A stretch of DNA of 25,459 nt, taken from assembly GCA_934096175.1 (NCBI GenBank), contig CAKOLG010000016.1, forward strand, positions 1 through 25,459, written 5' to 3'. Each line of letters starts with the position of its first letter. Within the stretch, counting starts at the first letter, position 1. The notes beneath the pieces are model-generated. The model searched no databases, was not told the origin of the DNA, and worked only from the letters and a program-made list of their open reading frames with translations. Position numbers and translations under genes: made by a program. This document shows, one piece after another, positions 8,917-16,224 of this stretch. Source of the DNA: an uncultured Bacilli bacterium (GTDB taxonomy: Bacteria > Bacillota_I > Bacilli_A > RF39 > UBA660).

Positions 8917-9195
8917 ATGAAAGAGATTTTTACAGAAGAAGAATATCAAGAAGCCGTAAAATTATATAATGAACAAGTTAGAAATGACTTTTATAGTAAT
9001 AAAGAATATTATTCAAATTACGAAGGATATGCTGATTTAAGAGATTTTGATATGTCTGAAGATGACTTTAAAATGTTATGGAGATGTCAAGATTTACTCT
9101 ATAATTATGAACATTCCAATAATGGTTCACTAATAACACAAAAGGCTTACAATGAAATTAAATCAATATATTTAAATTGTTTTAATGGAGCTTAA
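8917..9195 (+). CDS. Unknown small protein (92 aa)
   Basis: Not recognised. A 92-residue soluble protein rich in tyrosine, aspartate and glutamate, with no membrane segment or signal peptide. I use ATG 8917, preceded by the cassette TAGAAAAGGAGAAAATATG, rather than an in-frame ATG at 8875 that overlaps the previous stop and has no ribosome site. Its last codons (AATGGAGCTTAATA) supply the ribosome site of the next gene, three bases downstream, so the two are probably coupled. It sits at the end of the transfer operon. Confidence 0.6.
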   Translation: MKEIFTEEEYQEAVKLYNEQVRNDFYSNKEYYSNYEGYADLRDFDMSEDDFKMLWRCQDLLYNYEHSNNGSLITQKAYNEIKSIYLNCFNGA

Positions 9196-9197
9196 TA

Positions 9198-9413
9198 ATG
9201 AATAAAGAATATATTAAAGAGATATTTGAAAAAAATAAAAAAATTTTTAAAAATAGTGAAATCGAAATAAATTCAGTCGAAGATTTAGAAAGTCAAATAA
9301 TGTCTTATGTAATTTCAAATTTACAATATGATTTTAATATAGATATTGATCAGGATAAATTATTTAATAATGATTATGAAATAGAATTAGATGACAACGA
9401 TTTAGAAAAGTAG
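9198..9413 (+). CDS. Unknown small acidic protein (71 aa)
   Basis: Not recognised. A 71-residue, strongly acidic protein with a basic first third and a C-terminus of alternating acidic and hydrophobic residues (DYEIELDDNDLEK), reminiscent of the tails on later genes. The start follows the previous stop closely, with GGAG at 9187-9190. It is the last gene before the second copy of the operator-like repeat, whose TAGTT start overlaps this gene's stop codon (TAG at 9411-9413). Confidence 0.55.
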   Translation: MNKEYIKEIFEKNKKIFKNSEIEINSVEDLESQIMSYVISNLQYDFNIDIDQDKLFNNDYEIELDDNDLEK

Positions 9414-9450
9414 TTATTTTTTTTGATACAATAGTTTACTATCGTGAACT
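9411..9450 (+). promoter_or_regulatory. Operator-like repeat, copy 2 (before the Cro/CI-type regulator)
   Basis: The second copy of the element at 1657-1697; the block AGTTTACTATCGTGAACT is identical. The dyad GTTTACTATCGTGAAC lies at 9434-9449, 18 bases before the regulator's start codon. This copy also contains TACAAT (9427-9432), a better -10 than copy 1 offers. The position directly in front of a Cro/CI-type gene suggests autoregulation. I see no other full copy in the window. Confidence 0.58.
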
Positions 9451-9467
9451 TAAAGAAAGGATAAGAT

Positions 9468-9806
9468 ATGAAAAATAATTATGTATTTATAGCTGAAGTA
9501 TTTAGAAATAGAAGAATTAAATTAGGATATAGTAAAAGAAAACTAGCATCATTAGTAGGTATTAGTGATACAGAATTATCAAGAATAGAACATGGTGAAA
9601 GAGAAAATTATAATCTTATAACATTAATTAATATGTGTAGAGTATTAAAAATAGATTTTATAAGTTTATTAGAAAGTGCTGGATATTTATCAACTGAATA
9701 CCAAGAGCCTTCTAATGAAGTAGATGATATTAATGATGAAGAAGAAGTAGAAGAAGAATTTATAATACCCGAAATTATAATAGTCTTGGAGTTATGCGAT
9801 GAATGA
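9468..9806 (+). CDS. XRE (Cro/CI-type) helix-turn-helix regulator
   Basis: A 112-residue protein. Residues about 7-70 form an HTH_3/XRE domain: FRNRRIKLGYSKRKLASLVG, then ISDTELSRIEHGERENYNL as turn and recognition helix, then a leucine-rich closing helix. Residues 80-112 are a very acidic tail (DINDEEEVEEEF) with a short hydrophobic end, which has no match in simple Cro proteins and could mediate oligomerisation. AAAGAAAGGAT precedes ATG 9468. It lies just downstream of operator copy 2, the natural place for a self-repressing regulator, and copy 1 before the VirB2-like gene suggests it also controls the transfer operon. The family is secure; the target is inferred. The next gene overlaps its end by eight bases. 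Confidence 0.85.
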   Translation: MKNNYVFIAEVFRNRRIKLGYSKRKLASLVGISDTELSRIEHGERENYNLITLINMCRVLKIDFISLLESAGYLSTEYQEPSNEVDDINDEEEVEEEFIIPEIIIVLELCDE

Positions 9807-10146
9807 TACATTAGTAATCAGTAATGAGAATAATATCATTCATATATGCAATCAAGGTTATACAGTTGATTATACAATTTATAATTCAAAAGGTCATAAT
9901 ATGGATGGAGGAATTTTGGAAAGTAGCAAGGGTAAATTTGATACTAATGTGGTAACGCAAGAGATAATTAATATAATTAAAGACACCTTTGCTTTTTCAT
10001 CACCATATATTTATTTATCGGGTGATAAAGCAGAAAATTTGTTGGAACTTATTGAAATGGAAGACTATAAAAACTTGCAACAACAAATTAAAAACAAGGA
10101 ATTACCAACAAAAGAAAAGAGTAATGAAATTAATATTGAAAAATAG
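9799..10146 (+). CDS. Unknown protein (115 aa), possibly related to ICE polyvalent-type domains
   Basis: A 115-residue protein overlapping the regulator's 3' end by eight bases, with GGAG just upstream inside the regulator gene. Residues 18-40 (GYTVDYTIYNSKGHNMDGGI) recall a short motif, roughly Y-T-x-Y-x(6)-D-G-G, that I associate with small domains in large accessory proteins of Gram-positive ICEs. That resemblance is from memory and weak. There is no membrane segment. The C-terminus is lysine- and glutamate-rich (SNEINIEK). Its stop TAG belongs to the TAGAAAAGGAGAAAA start cassette of the next gene. Function unknown. Confidence 0.55.
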   Translation: MNDTLVISNENNIIHICNQGYTVDYTIYNSKGHNMDGGILESSKGKFDTNVVTQEIINIIKDTFAFSSPYIYLSGDKAENLLELIEMEDYKNLQQQIKNKELPTKEKSNEINIEK

Positions 10147-10160
10147 AAAAGGAGAAAACA

Positions 10161-10739
10161 ATGAGAAAATTTTATGATGATTTTATTCAGTCTAAGCCTA
10201 AAGAAATGGCAAAATTAATTGAAGATATGACATTTAAATATTTAAATCCAGAATCGCAGCAACCTACTAGAGTACCAGCAACTCACTATGAAAAAGAACT
10301 TGGTCAAGAAATAGAGAGAACTGTATCACAAGCTGTTAGTTTAAGATTTTTAACTATAATGTATGATCAGTTAAATTTGTTTAAAAAAGAAAATGAAGAT
10401 TTGTTTTATAAAGCACTTATCTGTATGGATAATAATTTAAATCCAAAAGATTTAAGAATATCTGAACAAATTGCCTTAAATCATGCTTATGAATCATTAC
10501 AAGAAAAACAAGTAGAAGAAAAAAGAAAATTTCATTTTTTTAATCAAGATATTGTAGATGAATATAGAAAAGGTTTAACAGATCCTAATCTTCAAGCACA
10601 TGCCATGGAAGTATCTAATTTCATAGAGAGAGAAGAGGACAGAGAATTAAATAATGTTCAAAATTCAAATAATAATCAGCCATCATCTCCTGAAGAAGAA
10701 TATGAAGAAAATCAAGATGATATAGATTATGACTACTAG
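10161..10739 (+). CDS. Unknown soluble protein with acidic C-terminal tail (192 aa)
   Basis: Not recognised. A 192-residue, probably helical soluble protein. The first 150 residues are mixed-charge; the last 40 are low-complexity N/Q/S/P, then a strongly acidic stretch (EEEYEENQDDIDYDY). The start follows the cassette GAAAAGGAGAAAACA. It is in the accessory operon downstream of the XRE regulator and just before a tandem pair of unknown paralogues. The acidic end fits the module-wide trend of acidic tails but lacks the exact L/Q-E-I/M-E pattern. Confidence 0.6.
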   Translation: MRKFYDDFIQSKPKEMAKLIEDMTFKYLNPESQQPTRVPATHYEKELGQEIERTVSQAVSLRFLTIMYDQLNLFKKENEDLFYKALICMDNNLNPKDLRISEQIALNHAYESLQEKQVEEKRKFHFFNQDIVDEYRKGLTDPNLQAHAMEVSNFIEREEDRELNNVQNSNNNQPSSPEEEYEENQDDIDYDY

Positions 10740-10753
10740 CGAAAGGAGAAACT

Positions 10754-11782
10754 ATGTATAGTAAATTAGAAAACTTTTTATTAGATAATAAATTAAATGA
10801 TGAGTTATTTGATTACCAAGCACATGAGTATAAAGTTCATAAAGAAAAATATGATGATAGATTCGACATTCTTTATGGAAAACAAAATAGTAGAGAATTA
10901 AGACAACGCCGTTCTACTTATGATTTATTTGGCTATTATGATAAAAAAGACCATTGCATATATGAAGCAAATAGTTTTCTACATGATAAGCTTCAAGAAA
11001 GTCAAGTAATTAAATTTAATTCTTTTAGTCAACTAGATAAACAAATCTTAGAAGATTTAAAAAAATATCTTTCTGATTATATTTTTTCACATGAAAAAGA
11101 ATTAAAAAAATTAGCTATGGATAAATATGAAGCTAAAGATGATAGTAGACTTTTTGATTACAAAAAAGAGGTTAATAAATATTTTATTACGCAAAAGGAA
11201 TCTGACATTGAAATTTCAATTCCTGCTTATGATTCTGATGTAGCGATGAATATGTATGACGGAAATAAAACAACTTCTTATTTAGATAACCCAAAAAATA
11301 CTATTGAAGAAATGGCAATAAAAATTATTGAAAAAAGAGGTGAAGAATTAGGTTTAGAGTTATTAATTTATTATGATAAACTAGAATATTTAAAAGGATT
11401 AACTGAAAATAAGAATCATGAACATGATGATATACATGATTGTAAAAAAATATTAGATTCTATTAAATATGTGGATGCCAAAACAGTTAATATCACAATT
11501 CAATATGGAGAAAATAGTTATACATTTAAATATGAATTGCAAGCTTTAATAACATCACTAACAAATGGTAGAATGTCGTCTTCTAGTTATAACAATAGTT
11601 ATGGAAAAGTAAATGAATTTTTAAGAGATAATGATAAAACTGGATATAATCAAGATAAATGGAGAAATGAATTTTTATTTAGTCATATTACATCAATCAC
11701 TAATGGTAAAACAGAATTATATAACAAAGATATTTTAGATAATAACAAAGAAATAGAAGAAGACTTAGAAATAGAAATATAA
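10754..11782 (+). CDS. Unknown accessory protein, tandem paralogue A (342 aa)
   Basis: Not recognised. A 342-residue soluble protein, homologous along its full length to the next gene. Blocks shared with paralogue B: VHKEKYDDRF (about 27-37); a D-KDxxxY stretch near 65-75; NTIEEMAIKIIE (about 182-193); GEELGLELLIYYDKLEYL (about 196-213); DAKTVNITIQYGE (about 240-252); and EFLFSHITSITNGKTELY (about 306-323). It ends in the acidic tail NKEIEEDLEIEI, the pattern shared with other module proteins. No catalytic motif or membrane helix is evident. The ribosome site is GAAAGGAG. The conserved basic-acidic VHKE-DDRF block near the N-terminus is the best candidate for a functional patch. Confidence 0.65.
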   Translation: MYSKLENFLLDNKLNDELFDYQAHEYKVHKEKYDDRFDILYGKQNSRELRQRRSTYDLFGYYDKKDHCIYEANSFLHDKLQESQVIKFNSFSQLDKQILEDLKKYLSDYIFSHEKELKKLAMDKYEAKDDSRLFDYKKEVNKYFITQKESDIEISIPAYDSDVAMNMYDGNKTTSYLDNPKNTIEEMAIKIIEKRGEELGLELLIYYDKLEYLKGLTENKNHEHDDIHDCKKILDSIKYVDAKTVNITIQYGENSYTFKYELQALITSLTNGRMSSSSYNNSYGKVNEFLRDNDKTGYNQDKWRNEFLFSHITSITNGKTELYNKDILDNNKEIEEDLEIEI

Positions 11783-11804
11783 TGAAAAGGGTGATTATTA
11801 AAAT

Positions 11805-12848
11805 ATGAATATTGAGCGATTTCTTTTGAACCCAGATTTTAATGATCTGGTTTTTGATGGTACTTATAATCAGCAAAAGGTTCATAAAGAACGATTTGAT
11901 GATAGATTTATTGTTATATATACTAAAAGAAATTATAATTATTTATCTCAAGATAATTATGAAGTGGCTGGATATTTGGATACAAAAGATAAAGTATTAT
12001 ATAATTGTAATTATTATTTAAATGAATTATTATCCAAAGAAAATAGTTTAATTCAAAAAAGCAGTTTTGGAGTTCTAGGTGAAAAAATTTGGAATGGTAT
12101 TCAAGATTATATTGAAAAATATTCCTTTGCTAATGAGGATAAATTAAAGGATATTGCTATTGAAAAATATAATCATTTAGAAGATTATAGAATTGAAATT
12201 TACAAACGAGAAGTTAGAAATCAATTTGTAGAAGAAACGAATCCAATAATAAAACTTGAAAAGTCATATTCAAGTTATGAATTTACAAATATTCCAGAAT
12301 ATAAAGGTCATTATATAGATATCGAATATTTAAATAATTCGCAAAATACTATTGAAAAGTATGCTAATAAAATTATAGAAACAATAGATGATTATAGAAA
12401 TAATAAAGAAGAATTAGGACTAGAGTTACTGATTTTTCGTGATAAAATCGAGTATTTAAATACTATAAAAGAAAATAAAAATAATATTTTTAATGATTTA
12501 TATATTAAGAAAGATATATATAACTCTATTAAAGATATAGAAGCAAAAACAGTTAATATCACAATCCAATATGGAGAAAAGAATTTAACATTTAAATATG
12601 ACTATAATTCCTTAAAAAGAGATTTATTAAATGATAGCAAGGGAAGTAGTAGATATGGTAAAGCCTATGAAGAAGTATCGAATTTCATTAAAGAAAATTC
12701 AAAAGAAGAAACAAGTAGATGGACAGAAGAATTTAATTTTTCAAATATAACATCAATAACTTATGGAAAAAACGAACTTTACCATCATGATTTAGAAAAG
12801 ATAAAAAATGAAGAGGTAGAAGAAGATTTAGAAGAAATAGAAAAATAG
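11805..12848 (+). CDS. Unknown accessory protein, tandem paralogue B (347 aa)
   Basis: Not recognised. A 347-residue protein, the tandem paralogue of the preceding gene, with the same blocks in the same order: VHKERFDDRF, NTIEKYANKIIE, KEELGLELLIFRDKIEYL, EAKTVNITIQYGEK and EFNFSNITSITYGKNELY. The middle third (about 95-180) is the least conserved. The C-terminus EEVEEDLEEIEK is acidic like that of paralogue A but ends in lysine. Both copies are full-length with separate ribosome sites (AAAGGGTG here, spaced rather far), so neither looks like a pseudogene. Its stop TAG is part of the start cassette for ssb. The duplication is old, since the two have diverged extensively outside the blocks. 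Confidence 0.65.
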   Translation: MNIERFLLNPDFNDLVFDGTYNQQKVHKERFDDRFIVIYTKRNYNYLSQDNYEVAGYLDTKDKVLYNCNYYLNELLSKENSLIQKSSFGVLGEKIWNGIQDYIEKYSFANEDKLKDIAIEKYNHLEDYRIEIYKREVRNQFVEETNPIIKLEKSYSSYEFTNIPEYKGHYIDIEYLNNSQNTIEKYANKIIETIDDYRNNKEELGLELLIFRDKIEYLNTIKENKNNIFNDLYIKKDIYNSIKDIEAKTVNITIQYGEKNLTFKYDYNSLKRDLLNDSKGSSRYGKAYEEVSNFIKENSKEETSRWTEEFNFSNITSITYGKNELYHHDLEKIKNEEVEEDLEEIEK

Positions 12849-12866
12849 AAAAGGAGAAATAAAATT

Positions 12867-13235
12867 ATGAATCAAGCAATATTTGTAGGAAGAATTGTTG
12901 AAGAACCATCAGTTAAAGAAACAGAAAATGGTAAGAATGTATCTAATATAACAATAGCTGTACCACGACCATTTAAGAATGAAGAAGGTGTTTATGAAAC
13001 AGATTTTATAGATTGTACTTTATGGGATATGGTTGCAGAACGAACAGCAGAATATTGTAAAAAAGGGGATGTTATAGGTGTTAAAGGAAGAATACAAAGT
13101 AATTCTTATACTAAAGATGGTGAAAGAAAAAAATTCATGAATATAGTTGCTGAAAAGGTTACTTTTCTTTCTTCAAGAAGTAAAGAACATGAACAATCAC
13201 ATGATGATGTAGAGCCAGAAATGGGTATGGCATAA
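12867..13235 (+). CDS. ssb: Single-stranded DNA-binding protein
   Basis: A 122-residue OB-fold SSB. Seen: the N-terminal strand MNQAIFVGRIVEEPSVKET, TIAVPRPFKNEEGVYETDFIDCTLWDMVAERTAEYCKKGD, VIGVKGRIQSN and the final strand MNIVAEKVTFL, the canonical order of bacterial SSB. The linker is very short, and the acidic tip (DDVEPEMGMA) lacks the usual DDxxPF partner-binding motif, so it may not recruit the host's SSB-interacting proteins. Its role is probably to coat transferred or displaced ssDNA, as with plasmid-borne SSBs. It is grouped with the ArdC-like gene and a nucleotidase-like gene, suggesting work in early establishment. Confidence 0.93.
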   Translation: MNQAIFVGRIVEEPSVKETENGKNVSNITIAVPRPFKNEEGVYETDFIDCTLWDMVAERTAEYCKKGDVIGVKGRIQSNSYTKDGERKKFMNIVAEKVTFLSSRSKEHEQSHDDVEPEMGMA

Positions 13236-13237
13236 CA

Positions 13238-13798
13238 ATGAATACTAGGATCTTTATTGATATGGATGGTACTCTTGCTGAATGGAAAAATGTTACTTCT
13301 AATTACGAATTATATCAACAAGGCTATTATGAATCATTAAGACCTAATGAGCATATTTTAAATGAAACTAAAAGACTTATTAAGGAAGGAGAGAATGTTT
13401 TTATTCTTTCCTCTTTTTTAAGTGATAGTGCTTTTGCTTTAGAAGAAAAGAATTCTTGGCTTGATAAGTATCTTCATGAATTGAAAAAAGAAAATAGAAT
13501 TTTTGTTCCTTATGGTGAATGTAAATATAAATATATTCCCAACAAAATTACATCTTATGATTATTTAATTGATGATCATACAAAGAATTTGTTAGATTGG
13601 AAAGATGCTGGAGGAACGGGAATTAAGTTTTTAAATGGGATAAATCATTTAAAAGGAATATGGCAAGGGCTGTTATTAAGAGAAGATTGTGATATTTCCA
13701 AAAATCTTAATTGGATTCTTGAAAATAAATATAAAGAAGAAAATGATATTTCTTATTTAAAAGATCCGTTTGATGAAGAATTAGAACAAGAAATATGA
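13238..13798 (+). CDS. HAD-superfamily 5'(3')-deoxyribonucleotidase-like protein
   Basis: A 186-residue protein of the NT5C-like HAD group. Seen: motif I FIDMDGTLAEW with D8 (nucleophile) and D10 (acid/base); motif II ILSSF (about 56-60), in which the first serine would be the phosphate ligand; a lysine in the KYIPNKI stretch as a possible motif III; and motif IV YLIDDHTKNLLDW with paired aspartates near 108-109. The predicted reaction is removal of phosphate from a (deoxy)nucleotide; the substrate cannot be read from sequence. The start is two bases after the ssb stop, with only a weak ribosome site, so it is probably coupled. It ends in the acidic tail DEELEQEI, like several neighbours. Its presence in a conjugation module is unusual. 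Confidence 0.75.
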   Translation: MNTRIFIDMDGTLAEWKNVTSNYELYQQGYYESLRPNEHILNETKRLIKEGENVFILSSFLSDSAFALEEKNSWLDKYLHELKKENRIFVPYGECKYKYIPNKITSYDYLIDDHTKNLLDWKDAGGTGIKFLNGINHLKGIWQGLLLREDCDISKNLNWILENKYKEENDISYLKDPFDEELEQEI

Positions 13799-13813
13799 AA
13801 GGGGAAAAATATT

Positions 13814-14029
13814 TTGAATAAAGCATTAGAGAAAAAAATCGAAAAGATTGAAGGATTAAAAAGTAAAGAATTAGATAAAATAAAAGCTATTAATAATGTT
13901 GTAGCTGACTATGATAAGCAATTAAAAGTTTTATATGATTATAAGAAACAACAAGAAAAAATTTATCAAATGCAGCAAGATTTAGATGTAAAAATTAACA
14001 GTAATAAGGGAAAGACAAGTAATGATTAA
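13814..14029 (+). CDS. Unknown small coiled-coil protein (71 aa, TTG start)
   Basis: Not recognised. A 71-residue, lysine-rich, almost wholly helical protein with heptad-like spacing of I and L (KKIEKIEGLKSKELDKIKAI), so a coiled coil is likely. The start is TTG 13814, placed by AAAGGGGAAA eight to nine bases upstream; the first in-frame ATG is far too late. Its 3' end overlaps the ArdC-like gene by eight bases (ATGATTAA) and carries that gene's ribosome site (AAGGGAAAG). It lacks the acidic tail of its neighbours. Confidence 0.55.
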   Translation: MNKALEKKIEKIEGLKSKELDKIKAINNVVADYDKQLKVLYDYKKQQEKIYQMQQDLDVKINSNKGKTSND

Positions 14030-14972
14030 ACTTCCAAAAACTAGGCAAGAATTAGTCGATATGTATATAGAATGTTTAGAAGAAGGAAAGATTCCTTGGG
14101 AAAAAATGTGGAAGACATCTATTCCTGAAAATGGTATAACTGGTATAAAATATAGAGGGGTAAACAATTTATATTTATCATACATTACAGAAAAAAGAGG
14201 TTATAATGATAATAGATGGATTACATATAATCAAATGATAAAGAATAAGTGGAAATTTATCAAAGAAGCCAAAGGTCAAGGAGTTACTGTAGAGTATTGG
14301 GGAATGAAAAATAAATTAAATCATAAAATTTATAATTTTGAAGAATATAGAAAAATTATAGAAAAAGATCCAGATAAAGAATCAGAATTCAAAATCCATA
14401 AAATGAGTTATACAGTATTTAATGGGGACTTAATAGATGGATTAGTGAATTCTAAAAAAGAGCAAGAAGTAGAAATTATTAGCAATGATTATGTGAAAAA
14501 TATTATAGATAATTTAGGAGTAAAATATATTGAAAAAGGTGATGAAGCATACTATATTCCCAAATTAGATCAAGTAGTATTACCACCTGCAAAAAGTTTT
14601 GAAACTAATTATTCTTATTATGCTACTCAGTTACATGAATTATCACATTCAACTGGACACGAATCAAGACTATGTAGAAATTTAAATGATAATTTTGGTT
14701 CAGAGGAGTATGCAAAAGAAGAATTGAGAGCAGAGATTAGTTCATCATTTCTTATGCAAAGATTCCATTTAGAAGCTGATGAAAGACATTTAAATAATCA
14801 TAAAAGTTATGTAAAAAATTGGTTAGAGATTTTAAAAAATAATCCACAAGAGTTATTTAATGCAATAACTGAATCAAATCAAATAGTTGATTATTTAGAG
14901 GCAAATAGTATTGAAAAAACAAAGACTCAATCTTGTGATATAGAGTTAGAATTGGAGATGGAATATGAATAG
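14022..14972 (+). CDS. ArdC-like antirestriction protein with zincin metallopeptidase domain
   Basis: A 316-residue protein. Seen: an N-terminal ArdC/DUF1738-type region (about 1-135) with IPWEKMWK, a YRGVNNLYLSY block, ITYNQMI and KGQGVTVEYW, the features of the ssDNA-binding half of ArdC; then a zincin-like domain with HELSH (H205-H209) in QLHELSHSTGHESRL and a downstream glutamate, E238, in EELRAEISSSFL, a probable third zinc ligand. ArdC proteins of conjugative plasmids protect incoming DNA from restriction. The tail IELELEMEYE matches other module proteins. The start overlaps the previous gene by eight bases, and the tail codons contain the ribosome site of the next gene. The family call is good; activity against restriction is inferred. 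Confidence 0.83.
   Translation: MIKLPKTRQELVDMYIECLEEGKIPWEKMWKTSIPENGITGIKYRGVNNLYLSYITEKRGYNDNRWITYNQMIKNKWKFIKEAKGQGVTVEYWGMKNKLNHKIYNFEEYRKIIEKDPDKESEFKIHKMSYTVFNGDLIDGLVNSKKEQEVEIISNDYVKNIIDNLGVKYIEKGDEAYYIPKLDQVVLPPAKSFETNYSYYATQLHELSHSTGHESRLCRNLNDNFGSEEYAKEELRAEISSSFLMQRFHLEADERHLNNHKSYVKNWLEILKNNPQELFNAITESNQIVDYLEANSIEKTKTQSCDIELELEMEYE
14949..14968 (+). repeat. 20-base coupling repeat, copy 1
   Basis: GAATTGGAGATGGAATATGA, identical to 16201-16220. It encodes the acidic tail of the upstream protein in one frame, contains the ribosome site (GGAG) and ends in the ATG of the next gene. It lies across the junction of the ArdC-like gene and the 419-aa gene. Confidence 0.9.
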
Positions 14973-16224
14973 TATTCATAGTAGACATTTTATATATACT
15001 CATTGGTTAAGAATGAATATTGCAAATGAATTATCACAATGGCAAGCATTAAAAGAATATAAAGAAAAGTATGATTGCTCTATGACAGTTTTTTATTATG
15101 ATTTTAATCCTTTTGGAGATAAGGTAATTAAATTAGATTGTAATCAATCACTATTCGATCTTAATCTTGATATTAATTCCCAATCTAAATTGAGTTTTAA
15201 AAGAATAAAGTCAAAACCTACAAATATTAGTCCATATAATCAAGGAATAAATTATTTTTTAGAAACTAATTTGGGAATTAAATTAAAAGAAGAAAATAAT
15301 AATATTCAAAAAATAAATAAAAAGGATTTTATTATCGTAGATGTTTTATCTGAATTTTGGACATTAAAAAATATTAAAGAGTTTGATTTAATTATGAAAA
15401 AAGAAGAGTGGAATGTTGTAAAGATAAAAAGTGATAGAGGCTACCATTATCAATTATATTTTGGAGAAGGAAAACAAGTCGATAATAGATATGAATTTGC
15501 TTTTGGAGATTTTCAATATAAAAGTAAAATGAAGGATAGATTACAACGATTTATTAATAATAAGTTGAAGCAAAATGATATTAATGCAGAAAAACTTATA
15601 GGGTTAAAAATTAATTCATTTGAATCTATTTATCAATTTTCTAATGAAAAAGATATTGCTATAGATATTAAATGTATTGGGTTAATTTTGGGAATTAACA
15701 AAGATTGTTTTGATATTTATGACTTTCAAAGACCACTAGGACAACAATTTTACTCTATAAAGGTAGAAGATTTAAAAAAATTAATAATTAGTGGAATATA
15801 TAAACCTAATTATAATCAATTAACTGCGTATGAAAAATTAGAATTAAAGAGATATTTGAATAAAAAAATAGATAAGTTTAATCAATTATGTAAAGATGGA
15901 AACTTTAGAAATATAGATATGAATATTCCTCATATACAAGGAATTACTATTAGGAATACTATAATAGAAATTTTTGTGGAAAAGTATTCTTGCAATTTAG
16001 ATGACTATATTTCATGCAGTATTAAGAAAATTGATGATAAAGAATTAATAAAGAAATTAAGTGCATTAGATTTAGATAATAAGGATAATGTATTAGATTA
16101 TATATCAAGAATTGAGAATGAAATTGATTATGAATCAGCAAATAAAAAACTAGATTTAGAGGAAGAAAAAACTATAAATAGTTTAAATAAAGATGATTAT
16201 GAATTGGAGATGGAATATGACTAA
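14965..16224 (+). CDS. Unknown accessory protein with acidic tail (419 aa)
   Basis: Not recognised. A 419-residue soluble protein with no membrane helices. The N-terminus is rich in aromatic residues and histidine (HSRHFIYTHWLRMNIANELSQW); the middle has DFIIVDVLSEFWTLKNIKEF and an aromatic-rich block near 170-190 (YHYQLYFGEGKQ, YEFAFGDFQY); the C-terminal third is helical and charged. No catalytic signature is obvious to me. It is translationally coupled to the ArdC-like gene (eight-base overlap) and to the next gene (eight-base overlap) through the same 20-base repeat. It ends in DDYELEMEYD, nearly identical to the end of the ArdC-like protein although the two proteins are otherwise unrelated. 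Confidence 0.62.
   Translation: MNSIHSRHFIYTHWLRMNIANELSQWQALKEYKEKYDCSMTVFYYDFNPFGDKVIKLDCNQSLFDLNLDINSQSKLSFKRIKSKPTNISPYNQGINYFLETNLGIKLKEENNNIQKINKKDFIIVDVLSEFWTLKNIKEFDLIMKKEEWNVVKIKSDRGYHYQLYFGEGKQVDNRYEFAFGDFQYKSKMKDRLQRFINNKLKQNDINAEKLIGLKINSFESIYQFSNEKDIAIDIKCIGLILGINKDCFDIYDFQRPLGQQFYSIKVEDLKKLIISGIYKPNYNQLTAYEKLELKRYLNKKIDKFNQLCKDGNFRNIDMNIPHIQGITIRNTIIEIFVEKYSCNLDDYISCSIKKIDDKELIKKLSALDLDNKDNVLDYISRIENEIDYESANKKLDLEEEKTINSLNKDDYELEMEYD
16201..16220 (+). repeat. 20-base coupling repeat, copy 2
   Basis: The exact second copy of the 14949-14968 sequence, at the 3' end of the 419-aa gene. It again supplies the acidic tail codons, the GGAG and the ATG (16217) of the following gene. 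Confidence 0.9.

Noticed and set aside
9989..10177. A plus-strand frame of 62 codons
   Set aside because: It lies in another frame of the 115-aa gene and runs into the next gene's ribosome site; its composition is biased to K, N and I and no start signal is visible.
13238..13798. Phage or plasmid toxin reading for the HAD protein
   Set aside because: The DxDGT motif and the late IDDH motif fit a nucleotidase-type HAD phosphatase, and no antitoxin-like partner is adjacent.
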